A stretch of DNA of 64,000 bases from Balamuthia mandrillaris (lineage: Eukaryota; Discosea; Longamoebia; Balamuthiidae). A model generated the notes under the pieces. It had not been told where the DNA came from. It searched no databases and worked only from the letters and a program-made list of their open reading frames with translations. Within the stretch, counting starts at the first letter, position 1. Each line of letters starts with the position of its first letter. The stretch is from NCBI GenBank assembly GCA_031835245.1, contig JAVKOQ010000048.1, forward strand, positions 62,001-126,000. Direction: 5' to 3'. A program made the translations under genes and the position numbers. Shown one piece after another: positions 50,850 through 62,109 of the stretch.

Positions 50850-51105
50850 CCTTTGCTCTCTTGCGTTCGTCAGAGGTCAACACCAACACCACCAGAGGGA
50901 AAAGCTTGGCCGGTGGTGCATATGGGTTGCACGGAGGATAGGGAAAAAATGGCTGACTTTTTACAGCCCGGCCGGTTGTCTCAGGGAGGAGATTGCATTC
51001 CATCGTGTTTAATGATTCAAATGAATGGGTGCACAACGTCGTTCTTCGTTTTTTGAACCGTGAGATCGTCTGGAGTGGTGTTCATTAGGAAGTCCACCAA
51101 CCTGT
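50850..51105 (+). repeat. Direct repeat, copy B
   Basis: Second copy of the repeat at 49950-50195, offset ~900 bp, ending 220 bp before the LIM-domain gene. A shorter third fragment lies at about 52570-52645 (AAAAATGGGTGACTTTTTACAGCC), ahead of the second paralogue. Confidence 0.8.
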
Positions 51106-51326
51106 TTGGCGAAATGAAGCAACAAAGCCTATTTGCGGTGTGGTGTTGGCGGAGAGCTCTCTGGGGTGCAGGCGTTACCACCCTACCCTTCCCCGTTTTT
51201 CCTCTTTCTTCTCACGCAAAATAATAGGAGACAAGAGCCCCCCGGCCTGCTCGTTACCGGCGTGATCCAACAAACGAAACCAACGTTTTGCTTGACTATT
51301 GTTCTACCCCCTCGCTGGTGCCAACA

Positions 51327-52364
51327 ATGCCCAGGTGCGGACACTGCAACAAAAACGTCTACCCCCTTGAGTCCATCAAGGCCTTCAACAAGACCTACCA
51401 CACGTTATGCTTCCGATGTGCGACCTGTAATACCAGCTTGAACTCGAAGAACTCGAAGGTCCACGAGGGCCGCCTCTACTGCGACGTTCACCCTCCCCCC
51501 TCCGTGACTGCCAAGGAAGAACACCAAAGCAACAATAACAAAAAGAGAAAGATGGAAGCAGGGGAGGATGAAGCTGACGTTGGCAAAAACCGCGTTTGCC
51601 ACAAAAGAGGTTGCAACAAAAAGAACAACAAAAGGTGTGCTTACAGCATGTGCCAGGAACACTGCGGTCAGCTTGGCAAAAAGGAACAATTGGATCGTTG
51701 TTCAGAACACGCTTCAGCCATCGCCAGGTTAAGCCCAGGCTTTCCTGCAAGCTCAAGCCAAACGAAGACGACACCTTTGCGCAGTTCTTCTACTTCTTCT
51801 TCTTCTTGTTCTTCTTCTTCTTCTTCTTCTTCTTCTTCTTCTTCTTCTTCTTCTTCTCCCTCTACTTCTGCGTGTGCTGCTTCGTCTTCAACCTCCCTTC
51901 CTATCCCTCCTTCTTTAACTCTTTCGGGTTCTACGCCGGCATTTTCTTTTTCTTCTGTGAAAGCCCAACCTCCATCCCCGTCCTCAACGAGGCCCTCAGC
52001 TGGTAGATACGTTTCTTCTGCTCCTACTTCTCCTTCTCGTTTCTCATCGTCCGCCACTTCCACCGTTGGTGCGGCTCCTCCTTCTTCCCAGTCAGTTTCG
52101 AACAGTTCTGGATTGTCCGACGCATCACCGTCTTCTTCTGCTTCGCCTACCCCATCTTCCCCGTCGGCTGATCCCCCAAAAGGTCTTGCGGTGGCATTTT
52201 CGCGGACTTTCTCTACTTCAGCACCAGCTCCACAGGGTACCACCCAGACGACAGCTGATAACCAGCCATCTGTGAACTATTGCCACAACTGTCGCAACGA
52301 CCTTAGGAAGGTAACAAGCCCCAAATATTGTTTCAACTGCGGAATCGAACTGCCGCAAGCTTGA
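51327..52364 (+). CDS. LIM domain plus Cys/His zinc-cluster protein
   Basis: One exon, 345 residues. Residues 1-55 are a LIM domain: MPRCGHCNKNVYP, YHTLCFRCATCNTSL, GRLYCDVH, with eight metal ligands in the C-C-H-C-C-C-C-H order. Residues ~80-125 form a second cluster with spaced ligands (VCHKRGCNKKNNKRCAYSMC, then HCG and RCSEH). A long Ser-rich low-complexity middle contains a poly-Ser run encoded by (TTC)n. The C-terminus is a zinc-ribbon-like module NYCHNCRNDL…KYCFNCGIEL. It is probably a nuclear or cytoskeletal adaptor; no enzymatic motif. It pairs with the paralogue at 52954-54021, which lacks the LIM domain. Codon bias toward TCT/TCC in the middle reflects repeat expansion. Confidence 0.8.
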   Translation: MPRCGHCNKNVYPLESIKAFNKTYHTLCFRCATCNTSLNSKNSKVHEGRLYCDVHPPPSVTAKEEHQSNNNKKRKMEAGEDEADVGKNRVCHKRGCNKKNNKRCAYSMCQEHCGQLGKKEQLDRCSEHASAIARLSPGFPASSSQTKTTPLRSSSTSSSSCSSSSSSSSSSSSSSSSPSTSACAASSSTSLPIPPSLTLSGSTPAFSFSSVKAQPPSPSSTRPSAGRYVSSAPTSPSRFSSSATSTVGAAPPSSQSVSNSSGLSDASPSSSASPTPSSPSADPPKGLAVAFSRTFSTSAPAPQGTTQTTADNQPSVNYCHNCRNDLRKVTSPKYCFNCGIELPQA

Positions 52365-52953
52365 ATGTGGAATCTTCGAACGTGCCGTTTGGGGAACCAT
52401 TCTGCCAGCAACATCTCCATTGTAGAAATACAAACACAAGGCCTGCTTAATTAACAAAAAAAATAAATAAATAAAATAAAAAACAGCGAACTTCCTTGCC
52501 TCGTTCTCTTGTCTTTGTGTCTTTCTTTCCTTCGCCCCTTTACCTTGCATTCTGTGATTCTTGACTTGATGTTTCCTACGGCTGTCCACGGCGGCCACGA
52601 AAAAAATGGGTGACTTTTTACAGCCAAGCCGGGTGTCCCGCCCCGTCGGGCTTAACGGTACCGCCCAAGTTTTATTCGACTTTTAATGAGACCACACATT
52701 AAATGTGTGTGTGTAATTGAACAAAATGGGTCTTGGTTTAGGAAAAAAACCCACTGGCATTACTGTACGTTATGTGGGCGAACGCCGTGCACTTTTTGCA
52801 ATTTTCTCTCCGCAAGTTCCATTTGTGGTGGTGGTTGTCGGAGAGCTCTCAGGCTGGGAAGCTTATACCCATCCGAAAAAAAATTTACCTCTTTCTTATC
52901 GTCCACAATTACGGGAGTAAAGCGCCCGCACGCCCGCAACAACCGTGACTGCC
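52365..52953. other. Intergenic region with repeat fragment
   Basis: Holds an AAATAAATAAAATAAAA stretch near 52462-52482, a fragment of the duplicated repeat (52570-52645), and sequence that resembles the upstream flank of the LIM gene (GGCGGAGAGCTCTC at 51139 versus GTCGGAGAGCTCTC at 52837). The LIM-coding part itself is absent. Confidence 0.5.
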
Positions 52954-54021
52954 ATGGAAGGACACCACAGCAACAATAACAAAAAGAGAAAGTTGGAGGG
53001 TGGGGAGGACAAGGCAGAAGTTGGCAAAACCGTTTGCCACTACAGAGGATGCTCCAAAAGGAACAACAAAAAGTGTGCTTACAGCATGTGCCAGGTACAC
53101 TGTGGCCAGCTTAGGAATATCGAGCAACTGAGTCGTTGTTCAGAACACGCTTCTGCCATGGCCAGGTCCAGCCCAGGCTTTCCTGCATGCTCAAACCAAC
53201 CGAAGCCGACTTGTTTGCCCGGCGGTTCTTCTTCTTATTCATCTTCATCTTCATCTGCTTCTCCTTGTTCTTCTTCTTCTTCTCCTCCTCCTCCTCCTCC
53301 TCCTCCTTCTTCTTCTTCTTGTTCTTCTTCTTCTTCTTCTTGTTCTGTTTCTTCTTCTTCTTTGTGTTCTTCTTCTTCTTCTTTGTGTTCTTCTTCTTCT
53401 TCTTGTTCTTCTTCTTCTTCTTCTTGTTCTTCTTCTTCTTCTTCTTGTTCTGTTTCTTCTTCTTCTTCTTTGTGTTCTTCTTCTTCTTCTTTGTGTTCTT
53501 CTTCTTCTTCTTCTTCAGGTTTCTCCTTCTCCTCATCTACTTCACCATCAACTTCTCTTATTCCCACTCCTTTTGCTCTTCCCGCTTCTACCCCAACCAC
53601 TGCTTCTTTTTCTTGGTCTTCCTCTCCTTCTGCGATAGCAACACTTCCAACCTCGTCTTCTGTGAGGCCTGTTAGGAATGCTTCTTCTGCTCCTTCTTCT
53701 CCTTCTTCTCGTGTTTTGTGGTCTTCATCTTCCACCACAACGGCTGCTCCTCCTTCCCCTTTATCAGCACGCAGTTCATGCTCGTCATCGTCGTCTTCTG
53801 CTCCGCCTACCCCAGGTCCTGGCTATCCCTCTACACCACATTCGTTGTCGAGCTCCCCCCGTTCCTCTTTTTCAGCGTCATCTCTGGAAGCAACGAGTAA
53901 CCAGCATGCCACTCCGAGCAGAAGGCCCCGTGTGAACTATTGCCATCGCTGTCGCAACAACCTCACGAACATAAAAGAACCTGTTTATTGTTTTAGGTGC
54001 GGAATCGAACTTTTGCAATGA
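52954..54021 (+). CDS. Cys/His zinc-cluster paralogue lacking the LIM domain
   Basis: One exon of 355 residues from ATG 52954 (MEGHHSNNNKKRKLEG). The N-terminus aligns to residues ~60 onward of the LIM gene (NNNKKRK, VCHYRGCSKRNNKKCAYSMC, HCG, RCSEHASA, SPGFPA). The middle Ser tract is longer, with SSSSSC, SVSSSS and SLCSS units. The C-terminal zinc-ribbon-like NYCHRCRNNL…VYCFRCGIEL is kept. The LIM exon region upstream is not recognisable, so either the LIM domain was lost or the duplication was partial. GTGACTGCC precedes the ATG in frame. It is convergent with the condensin gene. Function unknown. Confidence 0.75.
   Translation: MEGHHSNNNKKRKLEGGEDKAEVGKTVCHYRGCSKRNNKKCAYSMCQVHCGQLRNIEQLSRCSEHASAMARSSPGFPACSNQPKPTCLPGGSSSYSSSSSSASPCSSSSSPPPPPPPPSSSSCSSSSSSCSVSSSSLCSSSSSLCSSSSSCSSSSSSCSSSSSSCSVSSSSSLCSSSSSLCSSSSSSSGFSFSSSTSPSTSLIPTPFALPASTPTTASFSWSSSPSAIATLPTSSSVRPVRNASSAPSSPSSRVLWSSSSTTTAAPPSPLSARSSCSSSSSSAPPTPGPGYPSTPHSLSSSPRSSFSASSLEATSNQHATPSRRPRVNYCHRCRNNLTNIKEPVYCFRCGIELLQ
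53247..53516 (+). repeat. Coding (TTC)n with TTG/TGT interruptions
   Basis: Imperfect trinucleotide array read as Ser (TCT) with periodic TGT (Cys), GTT (Val) and TTG (Leu) codons, forming the Ser-rich middle of the paralogue. Higher-order units of about 30-36 bp repeat within it. Confidence 0.8.
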
Positions 54022-54151
54022 ATGTGGAATCTTCAAAAAGTTAAACGGCCGTTTAGGGGACATTAAAAGCGGGTACACCTCTTGCGACAGAAACGTCTCC
54101 ATTGTTTAGAATATTCGAAACAAGTTTGGCAAAGACAAAATAAATGATTGT

Positions 54152-57100
54152 TTAGTCTTCGTAGTCGTCGTCGTCATCGGTTTCTTCACCATAGATGACT
54201 TTCTTCTTTTTGACCTGTCTTGTTTTGTGTTGTGGTTGCTTAGTCTTTGGTTCTTCTTCTTCCTCCTCTGAAGAAACAACCAACTCTTCTGCTCGTTGTT
54301 TCTTGGCAGCTCTTCTTGCCTTTCTAACTGGAGGTTTTGTGGTCTTGCTGACGACCCGTGCTGTAGCTGTCTTCTTTGTTGTAATCCTTTTAGCTGTTCT
54401 TTTGGCTGTTCTTTTGACTGGTTTCTTTTGCTTCAGTACAATTGCTTCCTTTTCTTCCTTTTCTTCTTCTCTTTCTTCTTCTTCCGGGTCAATTGTAGCT
54501 GCTGCCTTTCTCAGTTTTGTATGTACGTTTCGTTTTCTGATAGGCTCATCCTCACTTTCTTGTACTTTTTCCTCTTCTTCCTTTGCTTCTTCTTCTTCCT
54601 CTTCTTCTTCGTTCTCGCTCAAGTCTTGAAGAAGTTCTTCTGCCTCTTGCTCTTTTCTTTCGTCTTCGCTGTCATCACCGTAATTCTCTTCTTCACCTTC
54701 TTCCTCATCGGAGTCAATATATGACGGAGCTTTCTTTCCTCGTCTGCTTGTCTTTTGCCCTTCTTTCCTGTGCCCCCTTTTCCTTGCATTTCTGCGTCTT
54801 GTTGGCTCGACCTTCTTCATATTTTCTTGTTCCCCGATGTCTTCTTCAGCATCTGCTTCATCGTCTTCTCCTTCCTCGACTTCCAACTCGCCATCGCCTT
54901 TCAACTTCTTTCTTATCTCTTCCATTCGGCTTTCCAACTCTTCCGCTGCTGTTTTTTGCTCCGCTTTAGCGAACTTCTTCGCCTATTTACTTCAACGTTA
55001 ACAAAAAACAAAAGAAGAAAGGAAGCAAACAAGAAAGCAAGCAACAGCAGCCGAAAGGAAGAAAGAAGCGAGAAAGAGGAACAAACCTTGCTCACTATGC
55101 CCAAAAAGTGTTGATGCACAACAGGATAGCGTAATGCTGGTGCCCAAAGCTTTTGCAATTCTACCAGCTTTCGAATGCTTTTGCCATTGTAGTTCAACTG
55201 TTCAAGACAATGTGCGATATCTTCGCATTGTTGTTTCTGCCGCGTTCCGCCAGCTTTTTTTTTTAAAAGCAAAACATAAACGTAAGAATAAGGAGGAAAG
55301 AGGAAAGCAGAATGACGGAAGAAGAGGAGGAAACATACCACAACAAATGGTTGTAAAACGGTGACAAAGCTTCATGACCAGGCTCTCCGTTTGTTTCTCC
55401 TTTTGGATAAAACTGAGAAGATAGTTCATGATTGTTCTGAGATCCTGCGAGGACACATCCTCCGAAGCAGAGAGATGGCTGAGCACATCAGGGAGTATGT
55501 TGTAAATACTTTGGCCTAGCAGCAACAGTTAAAAAGAGCATGCAAAAAGAAGAAAAGAAACAAGAATATTCTTGCATAAAGAAGCAAAGGGAAAAATAAG
55601 CTTCATACAAACCTTTTTGAGCAAGTTCGTGGAAGAACAAATGCGCCAGCTGATTCGTTCTCTCATCCGGATCCAACAAACACTGTGCCATGGCCGCTAT
55701 ATTGCCCTTCACCTTCAACATGTCATTCAGAATAAGATGCGTCAGCACCATCAACGTGTTCCTCCGAACTTTGGTGGAAGGATCTCTGAGAGCGGCATAA
55801 ATGTGCGATGTCCAAGGCTCCAACAAGTTGGGAAAGCGGAGAGCGAGATCACCGAGGGCGATGGAGATGTTGGCTCGAATGCTGGCATCTTCAGCCTTCT
55901 GATGCAGAGTGAAGAGGAGTTGGAGATTCTGCTCGCAAAACTTGGAGCTGATGCACATGAACTTGCATAAAGCCAACACTGCCGATGACTTCAGCAGATT
56001 CGCCTATTGTTTTTTGCTGATGTGAGCACCCAAACACAAGAAAGAAACAAGAAAGAACGAGAGTAGCAAACCGAGAATTGCTGTTTGGGGTCAAGGCAAA
56101 CGTGAACGACGAGAGGGGCAAAAGCACCAAACAGGCTCTCAGCATCGCAAACGAGGTGATGCTCCGTAAGTTGGTGCATCCACTCGCTTTCTTGTTCCTC
56201 TCGGACTGCTCCTGCCGCCATTTCCAACTCAGCTTGAGCCGTCTCCTGTTCTTCCGTCTTCCCAACTTCCTGCTCTTCTCCCATCTCTTCATCATCTTCG
56301 TCATCCTCAACATGTTTCTTTCCACGTACTCTTTTCTGAGTTTTTCTCTTCACTGTTTTCTTATTATGCCTTTTGTTCTTTGCTTCTTCCTCTTTCTGTC
56401 GAGCCAAGTCCTCTTTTGCCTGGTGACGTTCTCTACTGAGTTGTGCGTAGACCTCTTCCATGTAGACCAGCATCTTGAGCGCCACATGTCCCAAAACGAA
56501 CAATAGCTTGCTCAAATCTCCATTGCTGAATCCATCTTCTTTTTCTTCTTTATCCGCTTCATCGTCGTTTTCATCTTCGTCAGCGTTGTCGTTGATGACT
56601 CGGTGAAGCGGTTTGTAGAGTCCGTTAAGAATAGAAACACACACTTGGTCCGGTCTTTGCGCCAACACAAAGATGGTGTTGATGGCCTGCTCTGCAGCAG
56701 AATACCAGTTCTGGTGATTTGTTCTCGAGAGGCTGCTCAACACGAATCGTTGCAGCTTTGCAAAGAGAGGATGCTCATTTGGGAGACGTTGTTGCTGCTG
56801 ATGCTTCAACTTTTGTAAAGCAAGACAGGCGAACCGACCCAACAACTCGTCTTCTTCGGAGCGAGGGCCGAGGCCAACGGCGACGATAAGATTCAAGTTG
56901 GAGCGGATGATGTCGGGATTGGCATTGGCCGTCATGCTCAGAATGAGCAATGCATTTCTGCTTTCTTCTGCACTCACAGAGTCTATCTCAAGTGCTTTAT
57001 ACAATGAAAGAAATATCAGCAAAAAGAGAACGAACAAACAAGCGAAGAAGAGAGAAAACGTACAAAAAATATCACACAGCATGTCAATCACATCCTTTGA

Positions 57101-59624
57101 GATAAGCTTCTGAGCAGTCAGTTCCTTGATCATCTCTTCCAGCGACGTCAGCTCTGCCAAGTTCGCTCCGATGGTCAATCCAATTAACCTTCCAGCAATA
57201 CACAAAGCATTCGCTTTGGTCTTGTTTAGATTCTTCAACTTTGCTTTCTTCCTGAGGCTCTCCAACCATTGACCTTCATCTTTGTTGCTGTCGTCTCCTT
57301 CTTGAGCGGAGGATGAGGAGAAGTAGAGCCTCACATACGCGTCCATCAAGGCTTGCCTGACTTGAGCGTCCTTGCTCCAAATGAGCATCAACATCTTCCT
57401 CACTCCCATTGCTTGCGCGTTCTCCACCCCAAACTCGGCGCAACAGACCAAAAAGTGAATGGCCTCGATGACATCTGTTGCCGTGCGTGAGCCCAACAAG
57501 TGGGTGCTGACCAGCTCCACGGCTCGATGAACGTGAAGAATGAAGGCTTGAGCGGATGAAAGGAATGTTCGTTTCTTCTCTTGCTTTTGCTGGTCCGCTT
57601 CCTGTTCTGTTCCCTTCAAACAACGATCCAATCGTTGACGAAAGGAAGAGAGACGTAACGACGGGCCATAAGGATTAAAAGTCAACAAGAGGACAAAGAG
57701 TTGAAGCGCGTTTTTGCGGACTTGAACGGCTTTGTCGGTCAGACGCTCTGTAACGCGTTCAGCCAACGTTGGGATCATGTGGATAGGAACGGCTCTATTT
57801 CTGTTGTGAGGATAACGCAAAGCATTAAAAAAAGAATGCTATAAACGAAGAACTGAGGAAAGTATAAAACGCACTCCATAAGATAGCACCACGCCTGCAA
57901 CACTTTGCTTCTGGTGTATGAGGAGACGTCCAAGAAACGGCGATCAAGAATCTCGAGCATCACCTCCTTTGCTGATCGATTAAGTTCTTCTTTGGTTTGC
58001 TTACGTTCTCTCTCCTTTTTCTTTCTCTCTGCTTGCTTTGGTTTCTTCTCCATCTTTTCTTCTTCGCTGTCTCCTTCTTCTTCCACTATCTCCTCGTCCT
58101 CTCCCTGCTCTTCTTTCGTCTCGTCCTCTTGCGCTTCTTCCTCCACCTCTTTCTCTTCCTCGTCGTCATCCTCTGCTGCTTGTGTTGTTGGCATTACAGA
58201 GTCGTTTGGCAGTAAAGCAATAAGCCGAGAAAGAAGTGTGACAATGCCATTCCTCATCATGTAGCTCTCTCCGTCGAGGTGAGAGACCAACAGAGAGATG
58301 TTGGAAAGAACGGAAGAGGGAGCAACCTCCGCCAGTTGCACCAAAAAGTTGCCAATATTTCTAGCACCATCCAGGTTATGTGCCAGATCCTCTGGTTCCA
58401 ATCTTCCCACTTCCCTTCAATTCCAACGACAAAACAAGTCAACATACAAAACAAAACATGACGCTAAACACAAACGACGCAACGGTACCTCAACACTTCC
58501 GATACGATCTGGCCAGAAGAGGAAGGAGAAGCGGTCTTCACAAACTGAGCTAAAAACTGCGCAATAGGAGAGGCCAAGTGCTCCGACGCCGCCTTGTGCA
58601 GCAAGTGAATGAGGGCCGAGGCTACGCCCTTGCCTTGAGAATGCTTGCCCACCAGAATGGAGAGCAGTAGAAAGATGGCATGTGAGATGGTGGCGTTCTT
58701 TGCATTGTTGGCATTCTCCAGCATCTCCAAAGCGGTGCGAGTGAAGAGGTTGAGATAGTCCTCCGGCAGAGAGGAGCCACAATCCCAAAAGTGCGAGACG
58801 TCCAGCTCGAGGAGGTTGATCATGCGGGAGAGGAGCTTTTCTTTGGTGGAACCATTCCAAGCTTGTTGCTTCTTCTCATCTTCGTTCTCAGCTGGTTTCT
58901 TGGTTTTGGTTGCTCCTCGTCCCTATGTAATATGAAGTTGTTAGGATGAGGAGAGTATAAAGAGAAAGAGAAAGCCAACGAAAGAGAAAGACGAACCCTT
59001 CCACGTGCCACAGGTGGAGCTTCCTTGTCCTCCTTCTCATTGATGGAAGCGAACCACTGCATGAGAAAAGCGTACATCTTGAGACTGTTGGTCAGCCGGG
59101 CCACGCTTTGCTTTTCCTCATCCCACTCTTCCAGCGGTTGTTGCAACAGACCGTCCTTTTGTTGACGTGCGATGAGAGTAACGAGAGCGCCGGCCCCCTC
59201 ATCGATCGTACGAAAGACGTGTTGGCGCAGGGCCAAGTTGAGAGTGTGATAGGAAGAGAGGAAAGCGAACAGAGGGTCGAAATTGCTATTTGTACATATT
59301 TGTGTTGGATCTTCCTCAAAGTCGCTAACGATCTCTGTCAAAAGAAAGAAAGAGAGATAGAAAACAAAAATAAGTTCAGTATGACAAAAGAACAAAACGT
59401 GTCGAGCCGAGAATAGAACGAAACAATAAAAAGAAGAGGAAGAAAGAAACCAACAAACAGAAAAATAAGAGAAAAGAGGGGACCGTACTATCCAGCAGTT
59501 GGTTTAGCTCCTTCTGCGGCAACGAGTCCAAGGCGGGCGGCTTTTTGACTCGAAACTGCGTATCCGCAGCATGCAGCAAGGCCTCCGGCCGCACCGGCAC
59601 CACAAACTCCCTTACGCTCATCAC
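54152..59624 (-). CDS. NCAPD2: Condensin complex subunit 1 (CAP-D2 / CND1)
   Basis: Ten exons: 59489-59624, 58997-59334, 58489-58922, 57875-58414, 57064-57794, 56072-56994, 55613-56003, 55339-55515, 55087-55253 and 54152-54982. They give 1555 residues. HEAT-repeat helices run through the chain. Diagnostic stretches are SYTRSKVLQAWCYLME, VQVRKNALQLFVLLL, VLALCKFMCISSKFCEQNL, SIRANISIALGDLALRFPNLLEPW and DPSTKVRRNTLMVLTHLILNDMLKVKG, the conserved Cnd1 C-terminal block. The last ~270 residues are an acidic/basic tail, which may receive mitotic phosphorylation. The protein binds SMC2/SMC4-kleisin to compact mitotic chromosomes. An E2F-type element lies 85 bp upstream of the ATG. The ATG at 59621 is an equally possible start. 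Confidence 0.9.
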
Positions 59625-59708
59625 TCTTCTTCCCTCTTTCTCTCTTTATCTGTTTTCCTTTACAATTTTCCCATTCATAAAAATCCGCTGAATAAAAATA
59701 ATTATAAT

Positions 59709-59720
59709 TTTGGCGGGAAA
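59709..59720 (+). promoter_or_regulatory. E2F-type element TTTGGCGGGAAA upstream of condensin D2
   Basis: Identical 12-mer, same orientation relative to the gene, and the same distance (about 85 bp) as the site upstream of Timeless. Confidence 0.6.
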
Positions 59721-59839
59721 ATATATTGTCGACAATGGATTATAAGTGCCGCGTCGTCATGAGCTCACCACAGCAAGTGCTGCTTCGCTCTCGGCGTGTC
59801 TCTCGAGTGAGATGAGGGGAAGTTTTGTTTTTCAGCCTT

Positions 59840-61854
59840 TTAGCTTCTGTTCACAGAGATGACTACAATCATGGTGGTGCCGATGCTGGCGGACAAACAA
59901 ATGAATACGGAGAAGAAGAAATCGAAGCGTCGGGCCAGCTTCGCCTTCCTCTTCCTGTGTTGCATCTTTTCCTCTTTTCTCTCCCTTGCCGACTGAAACG
60001 AACCCATGAACCCAGCCGAATGAGTGGTTCTAACCCATACGGTGCTGTTCCTGTTCCGAACTAGTTCCTCCTCCTCTCTCTTCTTTCGTTCTTCAACATC
60101 CTCAGCCTCATCCATTTCTTTCTTGGATTCATCGTTCTCTTCATTCCCTGATTCAGGCAACAAGGCCATCTCGATGTTGTTGTTGCTCAGATCTGCATTC
60201 GTTCTCCTGTACATGTGCTTGGCTTTCAATCGACGAAACCGGTTTCGCATGCTACCACAACAGCAAACAAACCACTTCCCAACAACGCCAAAGTAGGTGT
60301 GCACCGGCCTTTTCCTTCGCCTGTTGACCCACACTGACATCAAGATACATTCCAGGACCTCCAGAAATAATAAGGCGTAACACCAGTTGAACAACATATC
60401 CGTTACTGTAGGAACAGGAGCGTCAATGTCCGAGATTACGGTTGAAGAGAAGAGAATAAGAGTTGGAAAACGCAGAAGTATGACATACCGGTGATGTATC
60501 CAATATCGGGTAACTTATCGTCAAAACTTATGCCGAGCAGAACTTCCGTTAGCAAGCCAGTCAAAGCAACCCCTTTTAAAGTTAGATTTAGTATATTGGT
60601 GTGAAAAAACCTAGCACGAAACAAAGGAGCAAACCTAATCTGGTTCCAACTTCTTCTGGCTCCAAGAACAGGACCAACACAGATACGGCTAGCGTGATCA
60701 GTGCGGGTGGCAAGATCTTGAACATGAAGAACCTTGCGTGTCGAACCACGCTAACGCCAACTTCCACCACTGTGAACACATCTGCCTTGTTTTTGTTGGT
60801 TAAGGCGGAAGGGTGCAGAGCGGGAAGAGTGCCAAAGTTTGTGGTTCGTTTCGAGTGCACCGCACGACGAATGGTGTGTTCTACCGTCCAACCTATTAAG
60901 TCCACATCTAAGTTTACCTTGGAGTCCTGTTTATGTGCAAGTTTGTTTTTGGAACACAAGAGGGTGAGCACACAGGACAGAAAGAGTTTCGGTAAAGCTT
61001 TAAGGGGTGAAAACAAACGAACCGGATCAAGAATCAACTCCACCTCGTCAGCGTTTAAGTTCTGGTCACCAAGCCGCAGTAAACACTATTACATGCGCAA
61101 TGCATAAGATACGGTAAAGATCTTAGGGCCTACCAAAGGAGCAGAGAAAACAAAGTGCAGGAGGTACCTCTTGCGAGTCAAGGGGAAAGTTGGTGTACAC
61201 AAAATCGGTGGACAAATGAGATTGGAAATAGTAGGCGGCATAACTGTACCCTGGACGAGGATGGTCACACACAGGACACATGACTCTTCCGTTGACGGGA
61301 TCTCGTGCGTCGCATTTCGGTTCCTTGTGTTCGTTTCTCGATGGCCATTCGTTCACCATCCTAATGGTGTCGTGAGGAAAAAATGGTTTTGCCTCTTCTT
61401 CTACAGTTATTCTAGACTTTAGTACAACAGAAGAAACACTAGAAGAGATAGGCGCACCAGAGCCGATAGGGGCAAGAGAGGCGCAAGTCTCCCAATACAT
61501 CCAATAGACCCCTTTCATCCAAAAGGTTTCCATGACGTTCAGGTTGCTTAAGCCGGTGATATAGGCCCCAACAGTGACCTTCAAGGGTTCTCCTGGTTTT
61601 CTTCTTCGCAGTTCTGTACAGCTTTTGGCGCAGCGTCCGTTATAGGTTGCGTTGGGTTGCACCGCCAGGATGGAGGCATTTTGCTCAGGGGTCGAAGAAG
61701 GCTCAGCACCCTCCACAAGGAAGCCCGCGAGCGCGATGAGCAGGAGCACGGGCACCATCCAGCGGACCCACTGGCCGCCGCCCCATCTTTCTGCCTCCAT
61801 TTCGTTTCGAACGGCTTCGAATGCTTGTTCATCGAAAAGGCGTTTTCGGAACAT
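59840..61854 (-). CDS. Pentameric ligand-gated ion channel-like (Cys-loop superfamily) protein
   Basis: Exons 61168-61854, 61023-61085, 60635-60926, 60489-60572 and 59840-60405 give 563 residues. A hydrophobic helix at ~32-52 is a signal peptide or anchor. The extracellular part has KVTVGAYITGLSNLNVMETFWMKG…YWE, like the pLGIC strand VxVxxYxxxIxxxDxxxxxF…W, and NFPLDSQ, the FPFDxQ motif of the Cys-loop region. Four membrane helices follow: M1 FMFKILPPALITLAVSVLV with the invariant Pro, M2 TRLGVALTGLLTEVLL, M3 DMLFNWCYALLFLEVL and M4 near the C-terminus (FFFSVFICLSASIG). A long M3-M4 loop is basic then acidic. The disulfide Cys pair of animal receptors is not obvious; extra Cys pairs (CAKSC, CPVCDHP) lie elsewhere. 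A TGACGTCA element lies 42 bp upstream. Confidence 0.72.
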
Positions 61855-61895
61855 TTACCAAAAAAAGAGCTACACCTTAAACTCGCTTCACCTCG

Positions 61896-61903
61896 TGACG
61901 TCA
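61896..61903 (-). promoter_or_regulatory. CRE-like TGACGTCA upstream of the channel gene
   Basis: Embedded in the 14-mer CTCGTGACGTCATG, identical to that upstream of the sulfurtransferase gene, 42 bp before the ATG at 61854. Confidence 0.5.
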
Positions 61904-62109
61904 TGATAAAACTGAACAATGTTTCCTCTGGAAGAGAGGCAAAAGTTGTCCAACCTCACGTCCACTCCATCATGCATGTTAGCGATGGAGAGACCCCGTT
62001 TTTGTGTTTATTGGGGAAACAAAAAAACCTGAGCCTTCCTCGGTTGAATGTTCGCTCTCCCTTGCTCTTCTCTTTCCCAACACGCCTTCTGGAATGTTGT
62101 GTGTGGACT

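Larger units (their letters stand above)
49601..51326. other. Duplicated, gene-poor segment
   Basis: About 1.7 kb without an intact gene. It holds two diverged copies of a ~240 bp direct repeat (49950-50195 and 50850-51105) and a decayed copy of the Cys/His protein gene (50382-50560). Short open frames here lack conserved features. Confidence 0.55.
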
